Source: JACVRW01 sp963803085 (GTDB taxonomy: Bacteria > Actinomycetota > Thermoleophilia > Solirubrobacterales > Thermoleophilaceae). From it: a DNA stretch of 64,000 nt. The DNA lies in assembly GCA_963803085.1 (NCBI GenBank), contig CAWDLE010000002.1, positions 1 to 64,000 of the forward strand, written 5' to 3'. Under the pieces are notes generated by a model. That model worked only from the letters and a program-made list of their open reading frames with translations. It ran no database searches and had not been told where the DNA came from. This document shows positions 49,550-59,084 of this stretch, piece by piece (position 1 is the stretch's first letter; every line of letters starts with the position of its first letter). The position numbers and the translations under genes were made by a program.

Positions 49550-51634
49550 ATGTCCGACCGCTTCGACTCCACCGTCACCACCACCTGCGGCTACTGCGGG
49601 GTCGGCTGCCGCCTGGAGGCCCACGCCCGCGACGGGCGCATCGCGTCGATCAGCCCCGCGCTCGACGGACCCGCGAACAACGGCCACACCTGCCTGAAGG
49701 GCCGCTTCGCGCACCAGTTCTCACGCCATCGCAACCGCCTGACCGCCCCGCTGATCCGCGAGCACGGCGGCTTCAGGATCGCGACCTGGGAGGAGGCGCT
49801 CCACCGCGTCGTCTCCGAGCTCAGCCGGATCCGCGACGACCACGGCGCCGACGCGATCGCCGGCCTCGCCTCCTCGCGCGCGACGAACGAGGACTGCTAC
49901 GTGATGCAGCGCCTGATGCGCGCCGCGATCGGCACCCACAACATCGACAACTGCTCGCGCGTCTGCCACTCCCCCACGTCGTTCGCGCTGCGCAAGTCGT
50001 TCGGGCTCTCCGGCGCCACGGGATCGTTCGAGGACATCGACGCCGCTGACGCCGCGATCATCATCGGCGCGAACCCGACCGAGGGCCATCCGGTGGCCGG
50101 CGCGCGGATCAAGCAGGCGACCCTGCGCGGGATGCAGCTCGTGACGATCGACCCGCGCCGCATCGAGCTGGCCGACTACGCGGTGCTGCACCTGAGCCCC
50201 CGCCCCGGCACGAACGCGGCGGTGATGCTCGGCCTCGCGCACGTGGTGGCTCGCGACGGCCTGGTGAACCACGACTTCCTGAGCGCCCGCACCGAGGGCT
50301 ACGCCGAGGTCGAGGATCTCCTGGGCGACTACACGCCCGAGGAGGTCTCGCGCATCACCGGCGTGCCCGCCCACGACCTGGAGCGGGCCGCCCACATCTA
50401 CGCCGAGGCCGGCGACGCCTGCATCATCTGGGGCCTCGGGGTGACCGAGCACCTGTACGGCTCCGAGGTCGTCAGGCTGATCTGCAACCTCGCGCTGATG
50501 ACCGGCAAGGTCGGGAGGCGCGGATCGGCGCTGCTGCCCTTCCGGGGGCAGAACAACGTCCAGGGCTCGTCCGACATGGGCGCGCTGCCGGACACGTTCA
50601 CCGCCTACCGGTCGGTCGGCGACGAGGAGGTCGCGCGCAGCTTCGAGGAGCGCTGGGGCGTGACGATGAAGCGCGAGCGCGGGCTGAAGATCCCGGAGAT
50701 GTTCGACGCGGCCGTGGCGGGCGACCTCAAGGCGATGTACATCTTCGGCGAGGACGTCGCCCAAACCGACCCGAACACGAAGCACGTCGAGGCGGCGCTC
50801 GAGTCGCTCGAGTTCCTGGTCTGCCAGGACATCTTCGAGAACGAGACGACGAAGTACGCCGACGTGATCCTGCCCGCCTCCTCGTTCCTCGAGAAGACCG
50901 GCACGTTCACGAACGCCGAGCGCCGGATCCAGCTCGTCGAGCCGGCGATCGACCCGCCCGGGGCGGCGCGGACCGACTTCGACATCATCACCACGCTCTC
51001 GCGCGAGCTGGGCCACGACATGGGCTTCGAGACGCCCGAGGACGTGATGCGGGAGATCGCCGAGATGACGCCCGACTTCGCCGGTGTGACGTACGAGCGG
51101 ATCGGAAGGCGAGGCCAGCTGTGGCCGGTCGCGCCGGACGGGACGGACTCGCCGATCCTCTACGCGGACGAGTTCACGCTTCCCGGTGGCCGCGCGCAGC
51201 TCGCGGCACTCCCATACAAGCCTCCGGGCAGCGCCGCCAGCGACGAGTTCCCGCTCATCCTGGTCACGGGCCGCCGGCTCCAGCACTACAACGCCGGCAC
51301 GATGACGCGCCGCACGGGCAACCTGGACCTCGTGTCAAGCGACTGGCTCGAGATGCACCCGGCCGACGCGGCGGAGCTCGGCATCGTCAGCGGCGACCGC
51401 GCCGAGGTGCGAAGCGTGGTGGGCGCGATCGAGATCGAGGTCCTGGTCACCGAGCGAATCGAGCCCGGCCACATCTTCACCGCGTTCCACTTCCCGGAGA
51501 TCCGGACCAACCTCCTGATCGGCGCCTCCGCCGACGTGAACACCTCGTGCCCCGAGTACAAGGTGGTCGCGGTCGCCGTGACGCCCATCGGGCGGGCGGC
51601 CGGGGTGCCGCAGCTGGAGACAGCCGCGACGTGA
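49550..51634 (+). CDS. fdhA: formate dehydrogenase catalytic subunit, Mo/W-bis-MGD
   Basis: A 694-residue molybdopterin oxidoreductase. The N-terminal 4Fe-4S domain reads TTTCGYCGVGCRLEAHARDG...HTCLKGRF. The catalytic region has THNIDNCSRVCHSPTSFALR, where RVC-HSPT carries the metal-ligand Cys (the selenocysteine position in other FDHs) and adjacent His. VTIDPRRIELADYA, LMTGKVGRRGSALLPFRGQN and the C-terminal TGRRLQHYNAGTMTRRTGNL bind the cofactor. It oxidises formate to CO2. ATG 49550 (after GAGGTGA) was preferred to GTG 49541. FdhD follows with a 4-bp overlap. Confidence 0.95.
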   Translation: MSDRFDSTVTTTCGYCGVGCRLEAHARDGRIASISPALDGPANNGHTCLKGRFAHQFSRHRNRLTAPLIREHGGFRIATWEEALHRVVSELSRIRDDHGADAIAGLASSRATNEDCYVMQRLMRAAIGTHNIDNCSRVCHSPTSFALRKSFGLSGATGSFEDIDAADAAIIIGANPTEGHPVAGARIKQATLRGMQLVTIDPRRIELADYAVLHLSPRPGTNAAVMLGLAHVVARDGLVNHDFLSARTEGYAEVEDLLGDYTPEEVSRITGVPAHDLERAAHIYAEAGDACIIWGLGVTEHLYGSEVVRLICNLALMTGKVGRRGSALLPFRGQNNVQGSSDMGALPDTFTAYRSVGDEEVARSFEERWGVTMKRERGLKIPEMFDAAVAGDLKAMYIFGEDVAQTDPNTKHVEAALESLEFLVCQDIFENETTKYADVILPASSFLEKTGTFTNAERRIQLVEPAIDPPGAARTDFDIITTLSRELGHDMGFETPEDVMREIAEMTPDFAGVTYERIGRRGQLWPVAPDGTDSPILYADEFTLPGGRAQLAALPYKPPGSAASDEFPLILVTGRRLQHYNAGTMTRRTGNLDLVSSDWLEMHPADAAELGIVSGDRAEVRSVVGAIEIEVLVTERIEPGHIFTAFHFPEIRTNLLIGASADVNTSCPEYKVVAVAVTPIGRAAGVPQLETAAT

Positions 51635-52386
51635 ACGCGCCCGGGCGGATGATCCGCTCGGTGGAGCACGACGGCGTCCGCGACGAGGTGGCGGTCGAGG
51701 AGCCGCTCGAGATCCGCGTGGACGGCGCCGCCCTGGCGGTGACGATGCGCACGCCCGGCCACGACGAGGAACTGGCCCTCGGGTTCCTCTACGGCGAGGG
51801 CCTGATCGACGAGCCGCGCCAAGCCGGGCCCACCGAGGATTTCGCCGCGAACATCGTCGAGGTCGAGGGGCCGCTGCTGCGCGAGGTGGCGGCACGCCGC
51901 TTCTACACGACCTCGTCATGCGGCGTCTGCGGGCGAGGCGCGCTGGAGGAGGTGGCGGTGCATGCCGATGCCCTCCCTCCCGGTCCCACGGTCGATCGCG
52001 GCCTGCTCGCCGACCTGCCCGAGCGGCTGCGCCAGCCGACCTTCGCGCGCACCGGCGGCCTCCACGCGACCGGGCTCTTCACCCCCAAGGGCGAGCCGGT
52101 CCACTTCCGCGAGGACGTCGGGCGCCACAACGCGATGGACAAGGTGATCGGCCGCGCGCTGCTCGACGGCCTGCTGCCGCTGGGCGGGTCCGTGCTGTGC
52201 GTGAGCGGCCGGCTCTCGTTCGAGCTCGTGCAGAAGGCTGCCGTCGCCGGCGCGCCGATCCTGGTCGGAGTGGGCGCCCCCACCTCACTGGCCGTCGAGC
52301 TGGCGGCCGACCGCAACATGACGCTTGCCGGCTTCGCCCGCGCGGGGAACGTGAACGTCTACACGGGGGCCGAGCGGGTCAGCTGA
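51631..52386 (+). CDS. fdhD: formate dehydrogenase sulfurtransferase FdhD
   Basis: A 251-residue FdhD. It moves sulfur from the cysteine desulfurase to the molybdenum cofactor and is required for FDH activity. Markers are DEELALGFLYGEGLID, TTSSCGVCGRGALEEV with the sulfur-carrying Cys-x2-Cys, and VHFREDVGRHNAMDKVIGRA. GTG 51631 overlaps the fdhA stop. As a dedicated maturation factor it closes the operon and confirms the identity of the enzyme. Confidence 0.95.
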   Translation: MNAPGRMIRSVEHDGVRDEVAVEEPLEIRVDGAALAVTMRTPGHDEELALGFLYGEGLIDEPRQAGPTEDFAANIVEVEGPLLREVAARRFYTTSSCGVCGRGALEEVAVHADALPPGPTVDRGLLADLPERLRQPTFARTGGLHATGLFTPKGEPVHFREDVGRHNAMDKVIGRALLDGLLPLGGSVLCVSGRLSFELVQKAAVAGAPILVGVGAPTSLAVELAADRNMTLAGFARAGNVNVYTGAERVS

Positions 52387-52388
52387 GC

Positions 52389-52420
52389 GAGTTCTCCAGC
52401 CATACCTCCCGGCGTCCTGA
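52389..52420 (+). pseudogene. remnant of the C-terminus of a DHFR-like reductase
   Basis: Reading into TGA (52418-52420), the codons give RVLQPYLPAS, very close to VVLLTYLPAS at the end of the gene at 45710. The 23 bases covering this stop (52403-52425) are identical to 46226-46248. Only the 3' tip exists, which points to a partial duplication or recombination remnant. Confidence 0.5.
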
Positions 52421-52528
52421 CCGCGATTGGGACCGCGAGGTGGTTGTAAGCCTCGGCAGCCCCTCGGATCACGGTGCACGCCCGGGCAGTTCCCGCTGCG
52501 CTGGGGGCACAAAGCGCTCGCACGCGCG

Positions 52529-54029
52529 CTAGTCGCGCAGCGCGGCGGGCGGTGGCGGGCAGCGCTTGCTGAAGTACCGTCGCGACGGCGTGTCGGAGAG
52601 CTGGCGCCACGGCTTGTCCCTGAAGTTGCGTGGAGAGATCTCGCCCTCGACCGGCGTGACCGTCAGGGTGTCGCGGTACGCGCTGAAGTCGAAGACGAAG
52701 AACTCGCCCGGCCGGTCCGCAGCCCCGCTGGGCGCGATGCCGCCGCCGTCCGTGAAGGTCCATGACATTCGGTTCCCGTCGACGTCAAATTTCCCATATC
52801 CCCACGTGCAGGCGTCCTGGTTCTCCTGGGTAATCGCGAACCTGCCGCGATCGAACACGTAGATCCAGTGCCCCCAGTTCTCGGGGAAGTACTCAGGGCG
52901 TGCCGCGCTCCGATCAGTGTCCATTCTCCAGGCGCCGTCGATCTTGGTGGCGGCCGACGTTGGCGCCTCTGCCGCACGCTCGCACGTCGGGAGCTCGGTC
53001 GGTGGCTCCCCGAGCTCGTTCTTGAGGCGCTCGATCGCCTCGATGGCGGCCCGCGTCGACGGGTCGCGCTCTAGCTCGCGGTACACCGGCTCAACCGCGC
53101 GCTGCAGCTCACTTAGCTCGGACGGGGTGGCAGAGTCAAAGGTCGCGCGACCCTTTCGGCAGATGTTGCCGGTGCTCTCCGCGTCGAAATTCATCTCGTC
53201 CGCCGTCTTCGGCACGACGTTGGCGGCAGCCGTGCGCAGAATCCGGCGCTGATCGCCTGTCAGCTTGCGGTACGACCGCCAATTGGCGAACACGACCAGG
53301 GGGCGCGGCCAGAGGTTGACGTTGGCCATCAGATGCGAGCCCTCGACATCAAGGCGGTCGGACTCGATTGAGCCGACTTGGCGCTCGATGCCGTCGAGCC
53401 CGGCCAGGCCCGGTACCGCGGCAGGGAGCCGTCGCGAGCGCGCGCCGAGCGCGCGCACGGTAGCGTCGGCCACGCGCGACTGCTGGGTGCCGATCGTCAG
53501 CCCTCTGAAGTCGCGCGGCGCAGCCAAGCGGTGAGCGGCACCGAGCGGCCGCCGAATGGGCCCCGGGAGGATGCCGATCCCCACCAGGCCCAGCGGTTGC
53601 AGCTCCTCGAGCATGCGGACCGACGAGCTCGCTCTCGAGAACGCGCTCCTGGAGCTCGTAGCTGTCGATCAGAAGCGGCGCGTGAAGGGCACGCAGGCTG
53701 TCAGCGCCGAATTCGTCCCACGCCCGGCTCCCCGCAAACGCGAGGTCGGCCCGGCCGCGACGCATCTCGCGGATCGTCGAAGCCTCGTAGTCGGGCCCCT
53801 CGTCGCGGCCGTGGACAACGCGGATACGGAGTGCGCCATGCGACAGCCGCGCCACCTCGTTGTTGAAGGCCGCGACCTCCTGCCCGCTGCTGAACGGGTC
53901 GAGCATGGTGAGGACGCGCGCGTCGGCCGGACGCTCGCCGCCGACCCGGTCGGATCCACCGCCCAAGCAGCCGGTGATCGACGCGGCGGCGGTCAGTGCG
54001 ACGGTGGCGAGGAGGGCTGCGCGACTCAT
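52529..54029 (-). CDS. DctP-type solute-binding lipoprotein with C-terminal lipocalin-like domain, frameshifted
   Basis: Reconstructed from two frames joined near 53610 (about 500 residues). ATG 54029 starts a lipoprotein signal (ATVALTAAASITGC with the lipobox Cys). The first half is TRAP-transporter DctP-like (FSSGQEVAAFNNEVARLSHG, then AWDEFGADSLRALHAPLLID, and after the shift LVGIGILPGPIRRPLGAAHR). The last 140 residues (KIDGAWRMDTDRSAARPEYF...RFAITQENQDACTWGYGKF) form an extra beta-rich, lipocalin-like domain. No dctQ/dctM membrane genes are nearby. The single frame change is probably a sequencing error. Confidence 0.7.
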
Positions 54030-54195
54030 TGGGCGAGCCTACGCCCGGCCGCTGCGCCCCGCATCGGGAACGTTCCCTCGATGCTGCCGCCAGGACGGGG
54101 GTCAACACGGGGGTGGACGGGTGCTGGTCCTGTTTCGCCGCGTCCGGCGCCGCGGTTGGCTGGTCACACCACACAACCGGACGGAAGGAGTCCCC

Positions 54196-54816
54196 ATGTT
54201 CCGCTTTACCATCCCCGCCGTCGTCGCATGTGCGATCGGTGCCCTGGCGATTGCGCCGGGTGCCCTCGCCGCGCCGCCCGCGGCAGAGGAGCTCAACCCG
54301 CCGCCTCCGGACTTCCTGACCTGCAAGGCGCTCGGTGCCGGCACGATCTGCACCGGGTCATCCCAGGAGGTCAAGGTGTCGGAGCCGCAGCCCGAGCTCG
54401 TTTGCGGCTCAGGCGCAGACACGTTCATCATCTACGACCAGGGAACCGTCTACCAGCGCGTGACCCGCTGGTACAACGCCGATGGCGACCTTACCCGGCG
54501 CGTCATCCATGAGGTCTGGAAGCCGGCGTGGTGGAGCAACCCGCTCAGCGGCAAGACGGTCCCGTACACACAGAACCAGAAGCTCACGACGGTGCTCGCT
54601 GTGCCGGGCGACTTCGACTCGGCCACGGAGACGATGGTGGGCGAGAACGTCTACACGGACCCGGCTACGCATAGGAAGGTGTTGCAGAGCACCGGACGCG
54701 TGGTGTTCGGAGCCGATGGCGAACTCGACTTCCGGGCGGGACCGCAGTGGTTCCTGGACGCGTTCATCGATGGCGACATGTCCGTCCTCGACGGCGTGTG
54801 CGCGGCGCTGGCGTAG
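54196..54816 (+). CDS. secreted protein of unknown function
   Basis: A 206-residue protein from ATG 54196, with AAGGAG upstream. Signal peptide MFRFTIPAVVACAIGALAIA, cleaved near ALA-APP. The mature part has four cysteines (LTCK, TICTG, VCGSG and VCAAL) and an all-beta look (VTRWYNADGDLTRRVIHEVW). No family recognised. Similar exported proteins of about 200 residues are common in Solirubrobacterales. It precedes the four-gene signalling operon by 24 bp. Confidence 0.55.
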   Translation: MFRFTIPAVVACAIGALAIAPGALAAPPAAEELNPPPPDFLTCKALGAGTICTGSSQEVKVSEPQPELVCGSGADTFIIYDQGTVYQRVTRWYNADGDLTRRVIHEVWKPAWWSNPLSGKTVPYTQNQKLTTVLAVPGDFDSATETMVGENVYTDPATHRKVLQSTGRVVFGADGELDFRAGPQWFLDAFIDGDMSVLDGVCAALA

Positions 54817-54840
54817 TAGGGAACCCGCAAGCGTGGGACG

Positions 54841-55203
54841 ATGGGCATCGTGGCCTGGACCATCCTGATCGTGGATGACCACGCGGGGTTCCGGGCGGGT
54901 GCGCGGGCGCTCCTCGAGGCCGATGGCTTCGATGTCCTCGGGGAGGCCGCCGACGGCGAATCGGCTGTGAAGCAGGTTCGCCGTCTCCGCCCCCAGGTCG
55001 TGCTGCTCGATGTCCAACTGCCGGGCATGGACGGCTTCGCGGTGGCCGAACGGCTTGCCGCGGAGCCCTCCGCGCCGGCGGTGGTACTGATTTCGAGTCG
55101 CGGGCAAGGCGCATACCGCAGCCGGCTGCAGGCGACGCCGGCGCGCGGATTCATCACGAAAGCGGAGTTCTCCGGGGAGTGCTTGAGCTCGCTGCTGGCG
55201 TGA
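54841..55203 (+). CDS. stand-alone receiver domain
   Basis: A 120-residue CheY-like receiver with no output domain: WTILIVDDHAGFRAGARALL (acidic pair), VVLLDVQLPGMDGFAVAERL (phospho-acceptor Asp), LISSRGQGAYRSRLQ and FITKAEFS (Lys). It is complete and starts an operon of receiver, kinase 1, kinase 2 and LuxR regulator. In such layouts a lone receiver is a phosphate sink or relay. It overlaps the next gene by four bases (GTGA at 55200). Confidence 0.9.
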   Translation: MGIVAWTILIVDDHAGFRAGARALLEADGFDVLGEAADGESAVKQVRRLRPQVVLLDVQLPGMDGFAVAERLAAEPSAPAVVLISSRGQGAYRSRLQATPARGFITKAEFSGECLSSLLA

Positions 55204-56709
55204 CGCTTCCCGAGGCGGCCGCGGATCTCGCCGCGGGGCTCGCCCTGCTGGTGGCGGGCGCCGCGACGTGGGCCCGGGCGCCGCGGAGCGGTACCGGGCC
55301 GCTGCTTACGCTCGCCGGGGCTGCGTGGCTCGCGGGCGACGCCTGGAGCGCGCTCGTGTACGCCCATCGCGGCCCGCTCGTGCATGCCCTCCTCACCTAT
55401 CCGAGCGGGCGGACGCGGTCACCGCTGATCGTGGCGGTTATCGCCGTCGCTTACTTCGACGGGCTGGTCCCCGAGGTCGCGCGTTCGCCATGGGCGACGA
55501 TCGCGCTGATGGCCGCCGTAGTGGGCGCGGCGGCGTGGCGATGGGCGGACGCTCGCGGACTCGAGCGGCGCACCCGCGCGGTCCCGCTGGCCTGCGCGGT
55601 CGCTCTCGCCGGCGCCCTCGTCCTCGCGGCGGTCGGTCGCCTCGCCGAGCTTGACACGGGCGGAGTCGCCACGTGGGCGTACGACGCTGCGATCGTGATG
55701 ACGGCGGTCGCACTCGCCGGAGATCTCCTCTCGGGCCGCACAGCGCGCGCCGCCGCCACCGGGCTGGTGGTGGATCTCGCCGATCGCCAGGAGCCTCGGG
55801 CCCTGCGCGGCGCACTGGCCCGGACCGTCGGCGATCCGGCCCTTCAGATCGCCTACCGGGTCCGCGACGGGTGGGTCGACGAAGCCGGACAACCATTGCG
55901 ATTGCCCGGCGAGGAGAGCGAAACACGAGTGGTCACGGTCGTCGAGGAGGGCGGCACGCCGGTGGCAGCGCTCGTGCACGACCCGGCATCGCTGCGCGAC
56001 GAGACGCTGGCATCTTCCGTTGCCGCTGCCGTGCGGTTGGCCCTGGCCAATGTGAGGCTTCAAGCCGAGGTCGCGGCCCGCGTGCGCGAAGTTGCGGCCT
56101 CTCGACGACGGCTCGTCGAGACCGGCGACGAGCAGCGCCGGCGCCTCCGCGAGCAATTGCGGGGCGGCGCGGAACAGGCTCTCAGCGAGGTATCGGCGGA
56201 TCTTTCCGCAATGGCCCCCGGCCGGCAGGGCGAGACGGGCGCGACGCTGCACGCGCTCGCGTCCGAGCTCGACGCCGCGCGCGCCGATCTTGAGCGGTTT
56301 GCACAGGGCGTGCATCCTCGGGCTCTGACCGAGCATGGCCTCTCTGCCGCGCTGGGCGAGCTCGCGAGCCAGGCGGCTGTCCCCGTCGTACTCGACGTGC
56401 CGCGCCGGCGCTTCCCCGGGCCGCAGGAGGCAGCGGCGTACTTCGTGTGCTCGGAGGGCTTGGCCAACGTCGCCAAGTACGCACGGGCGTCAGGCGCACG
56501 AATCGGGGTTGCGCCGGTCGGCCCTAGGCTGATCGTGCACGTCGCCGACGACGGCCTCGGCGGGGCTGACCCCGCCCGCGGCTCCGGCCTGCGCGGACTG
56601 GCGGACCGCGTGGAGGCACTCGGCGGGAACGCTGTCGGTTTCGAGCCCGCTTGGGGCCGGCACGCGTCTCGAGGCGGAGCTGCCGATCGGAGCGGAGGCG
56701 GCAGGGTGA
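55200..56709 (+). CDS. histidine-kinase-like protein 1, lacks phospho-acceptor histidine
   Basis: About 503 residues: several N-terminal membrane helices (about 1-180), a signalling/GAF-like linker, a HisKA_3-like helix and an HATPase_c domain. The dimerisation helix reads RRLREQLRGGAEQALSEVSA, where functional relatives have DLHDGAQQRL; the acceptor His is Arg (CGG 56160-56162). The ATP-binding domain is intact: EAAAYFVCSEGLANVAKYAR (N-box), VADDGLGGADPARGSGLRGL (D/G boxes). One frame change near 56625 (GGCGGGAAC) is needed to reach the natural end GTRLEAELPIGAEAAG at 56707. GTG 55200 overlaps the receiver stop. Confidence 0.85.
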
Positions 56710-58424
56710 TCGCCGGCCCCCGCGCGCAGATGCACCCTGTGCTGCCAGCAGCCGCGCTCCTTGTCGTGGCCGCCGTGACGGTGGCGATCGTACGCGGGGC
56801 GCCCGACCTCTCGCTGACCGGTGACTCCGGCGCGGCGCTCGCGGCCGAGCTCGTGGCCTCGGTGCTCGTGGTCGCGGCAGCAATCGCCACGTGGCGCGCG
56901 GGCGTCATGTTCCCCGTTCTGCTCGCCGCCGCGGCGCTCGCCTGGCTGGCCGCCGAGTGGAACACCCCCGGCGCCGGTCCCGCGTTCACGGCGGGGCTTC
57001 TCCTATATGCCGCGTGGCCGCCGCTGCTGGCGGCGGCGGCATTACGCGGACTGGACGAGCGGCGGTTCGACCGGCCCGCCGCCGTACTGCTCGCGGTGTC
57101 GTTCGGCACAGCCGTCGGGCTACTGGGCCTCGCGTCCGCCGCCGTCTTCGATCCCGATGCCCAGGGCTGCGTGCAGTGCCCCGCCAACCTGCTGCTTATC
57201 GAGGACGCCCCAAATTTGGGGCACTCGCTCGGCCAGGCGGGTCTCGCGCTGACCGCGGCCTGGACGGCGGCCTTCGCGATGCTCGCGACGGTGCGGCTCG
57301 TCCGCGCCTCGCCATCCCGGAGACGCTGGTCCGCCCCGGTCCTGGTCCCGGCGGTCGCAGCGATTGTGCTGTTCGGCGCCGATGCGCTTCACGGCCTGGA
57401 TCGCGGCTTCGTCTCAACCGACCCAACGGACCGCGCCCTGCGCCTCGCCGAGGCCGGTGCCCTCGCGCTGGTCGCCGCCGGCGTGGCACTCGCACGGTTG
57501 CGCACCCGGCGAACCCGCGCCGCGCTGACGCGACTCGTACTCGACATCGGCGCCGCGCCGGCGCCCGGCGAGCTGCGCGCGTGGCTCGCGGACTCACTCC
57601 GCGACCCGTCGCTGGAGCTGCTGCACCGCCTCGACAGCGGCGAGTGGATCGATGCCGAAGGTCGCCGGACGACTCTGCCCAGCGGCGAGCGGGCGCGAAG
57701 CGACTCGAGTGCGGGCCCGCGGAAAGGAAGTCCTCGCAGTCGTGCACCGGCCCGGTCTGCTCGACGACCCTGCTCTCCTGTCAGAGCTCGTTACGACGGC
57801 CAGCCTTGCGCTGGAACACGAGCGCCTGCACGCGGCTCTGAGAGCCCGCCTCGAGGAGCTTCGGGCCTCGCGCGCCCGCATCGTGGCTACCGCCGACGCG
57901 GAACGGCGCGCACTCGAGCACGACCTGCACGACGGGGCGCAGCAGCGCCTGGTCGCTGTCGCTCTTGCCATCCGGCTGGCGCGGCGTCAGATCGCTCCCG
58001 GCGACGAAGAGCTGGACGCCCGACTCAGCGTGGCCGAAGACGGGGTGCGCGCCGCCGTCGTAGAGCTGCGCGACGTTGCCCATGGCCTGTTCCCGGCAGT
58101 CCTCGCCGACGAAGGGCTGCGCGCAGCCCTTGAGGAGCTGTCCGAGCATCGCCTCGGCTCGTCCCGCGCGCCCTTCCCGCGGGGCGCTTTCCCGGCGGAG
58201 TCGAAGCGGCGGCCTACTTCGCCACCCTCGAGTCGCTGCGCCTTGCCGAGCGCGAGGTGACGGTGGACGCTGTAGCGGAGAACGGCTGTCTGCGGCTGGT
58301 GATCGGCGCGGGCACCGCGATCGATGAAGCGATGACGCAGATCAGTGACCGCGTGGGGGCCGTCGGCGGAACGGTGGCGGTCGAGGGTGCCGAGCTCCGC
58401 CTGGAGATACCGTGCGAGTCGTAA
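56706..58424 (+). CDS. histidine-kinase-like protein 2, keeps histidine but degenerate ATP-binding domain
   Basis: About 572 residues: a 7-helix membrane part (about 1-265, with cysteines in GCVQCP), a linker, then HisKA_3 with the acceptor His in ALEHDLHDGAQQRLVAVALA (CAC 57928-57930). The C-terminal ATP-binding fold is broken. After EAAAYF the usual N-box becomes ATLESLRLAEREVTV, with no Asn. The DDGxGG/GxGLxG loops become VIGAGTAIDEAMTQI. The final AVGGTVAVEGAELRLEIPCES is kept. Frame changes near 57715 and 58170 lie outside the degenerate region, which is one continuous frame. It overlaps the LuxR gene. Confidence 0.85.
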
Positions 58425-59065
58425 TCGCCGACGACGAGGCGCTGCTGCGTGAGGGCCTCGCCCGGCTGCTTCAGGACGCGGGATTCGAAGTTGCGGGCCG
58501 CTGTGGTGATGCCGACGCGCTGTTGCGCATGGTTGAGGCCCGAAAGCCGGACGTCGCCATCGTGGACATACGTATGCCTCCCAACCTGGGCGACGACGGG
58601 CTGGTCGCCGCACAGGAGATCCGGCGCCGCCACCCGGATGTCGGTGTACTCGTGCTTTCGCACTTCCTGGACTCGCGCTACGCGGCCCGGCTTCTCGAGG
58701 AGGTCCCGGAGGGCGCGGGATATCTGCTCAAGGAACGCGTCTCCGAGGTAGGGGTGCTAACCGACGCGCTCCGCCGTATCGACGAGGGCGAGTGCGTGAT
58801 CGATCCGACGATCGTCTCGCGCCTGGTCGCACGCAAGCGTGAGCGCGGCCCCCTCGGCGTCCTGACCGAGCGCGAGCGCGAGGTCCTCGCGCTCGTCGCC
58901 GAGGGGCGCTCCAATGGCGCGATCGCCGAGCAGCTCTTCCTGTCGCGAAGGACCGTCGACTCACACATCTCGCAGATCTTCCTCAAGCTCGACCTGCGCG
59001 AGTCGCCAGAGGACCATCGGCGGGTGCTTGCCGTGCTCACGTTCCTGCGCTCCGGCGAGTCCTAG
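58412..59065 (+). CDS. NarL/LuxR-family response regulator
   Basis: A 217-residue regulator. Receiver: MRVVIADDEALLREGLARLL, DVAIVDIRMPPNLGDDGLVA (Asp), YLLKERVSE (Lys). HTH: LTEREREVLALVAEGRSNGA, then FLSRRTVDSHISQIFLKLDL. GTG 58412 lies inside the kinase 2 gene. It is very similar to the regulator at 37505, so it may form part of the same family of TCS. The expected phosphodonor is kinase 2 His, fed by kinase 1. Confidence 0.9.
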   Translation: MRVVIADDEALLREGLARLLQDAGFEVAGRCGDADALLRMVEARKPDVAIVDIRMPPNLGDDGLVAAQEIRRRHPDVGVLVLSHFLDSRYAARLLEEVPEGAGYLLKERVSEVGVLTDALRRIDEGECVIDPTIVSRLVARKRERGPLGVLTEREREVLALVAEGRSNGAIAEQLFLSRRTVDSHISQIFLKLDLRESPEDHRRVLAVLTFLRSGES

Positions 59066-59084
59066 CGTCGTTCGGTGATCCGCG

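Noticed and set aside
49910..49985. Selenocysteine in the formate dehydrogenase
   Set aside because: The metal-ligand position is an ordinary Cys codon (RVC-HSPT); there is no in-frame TGA.
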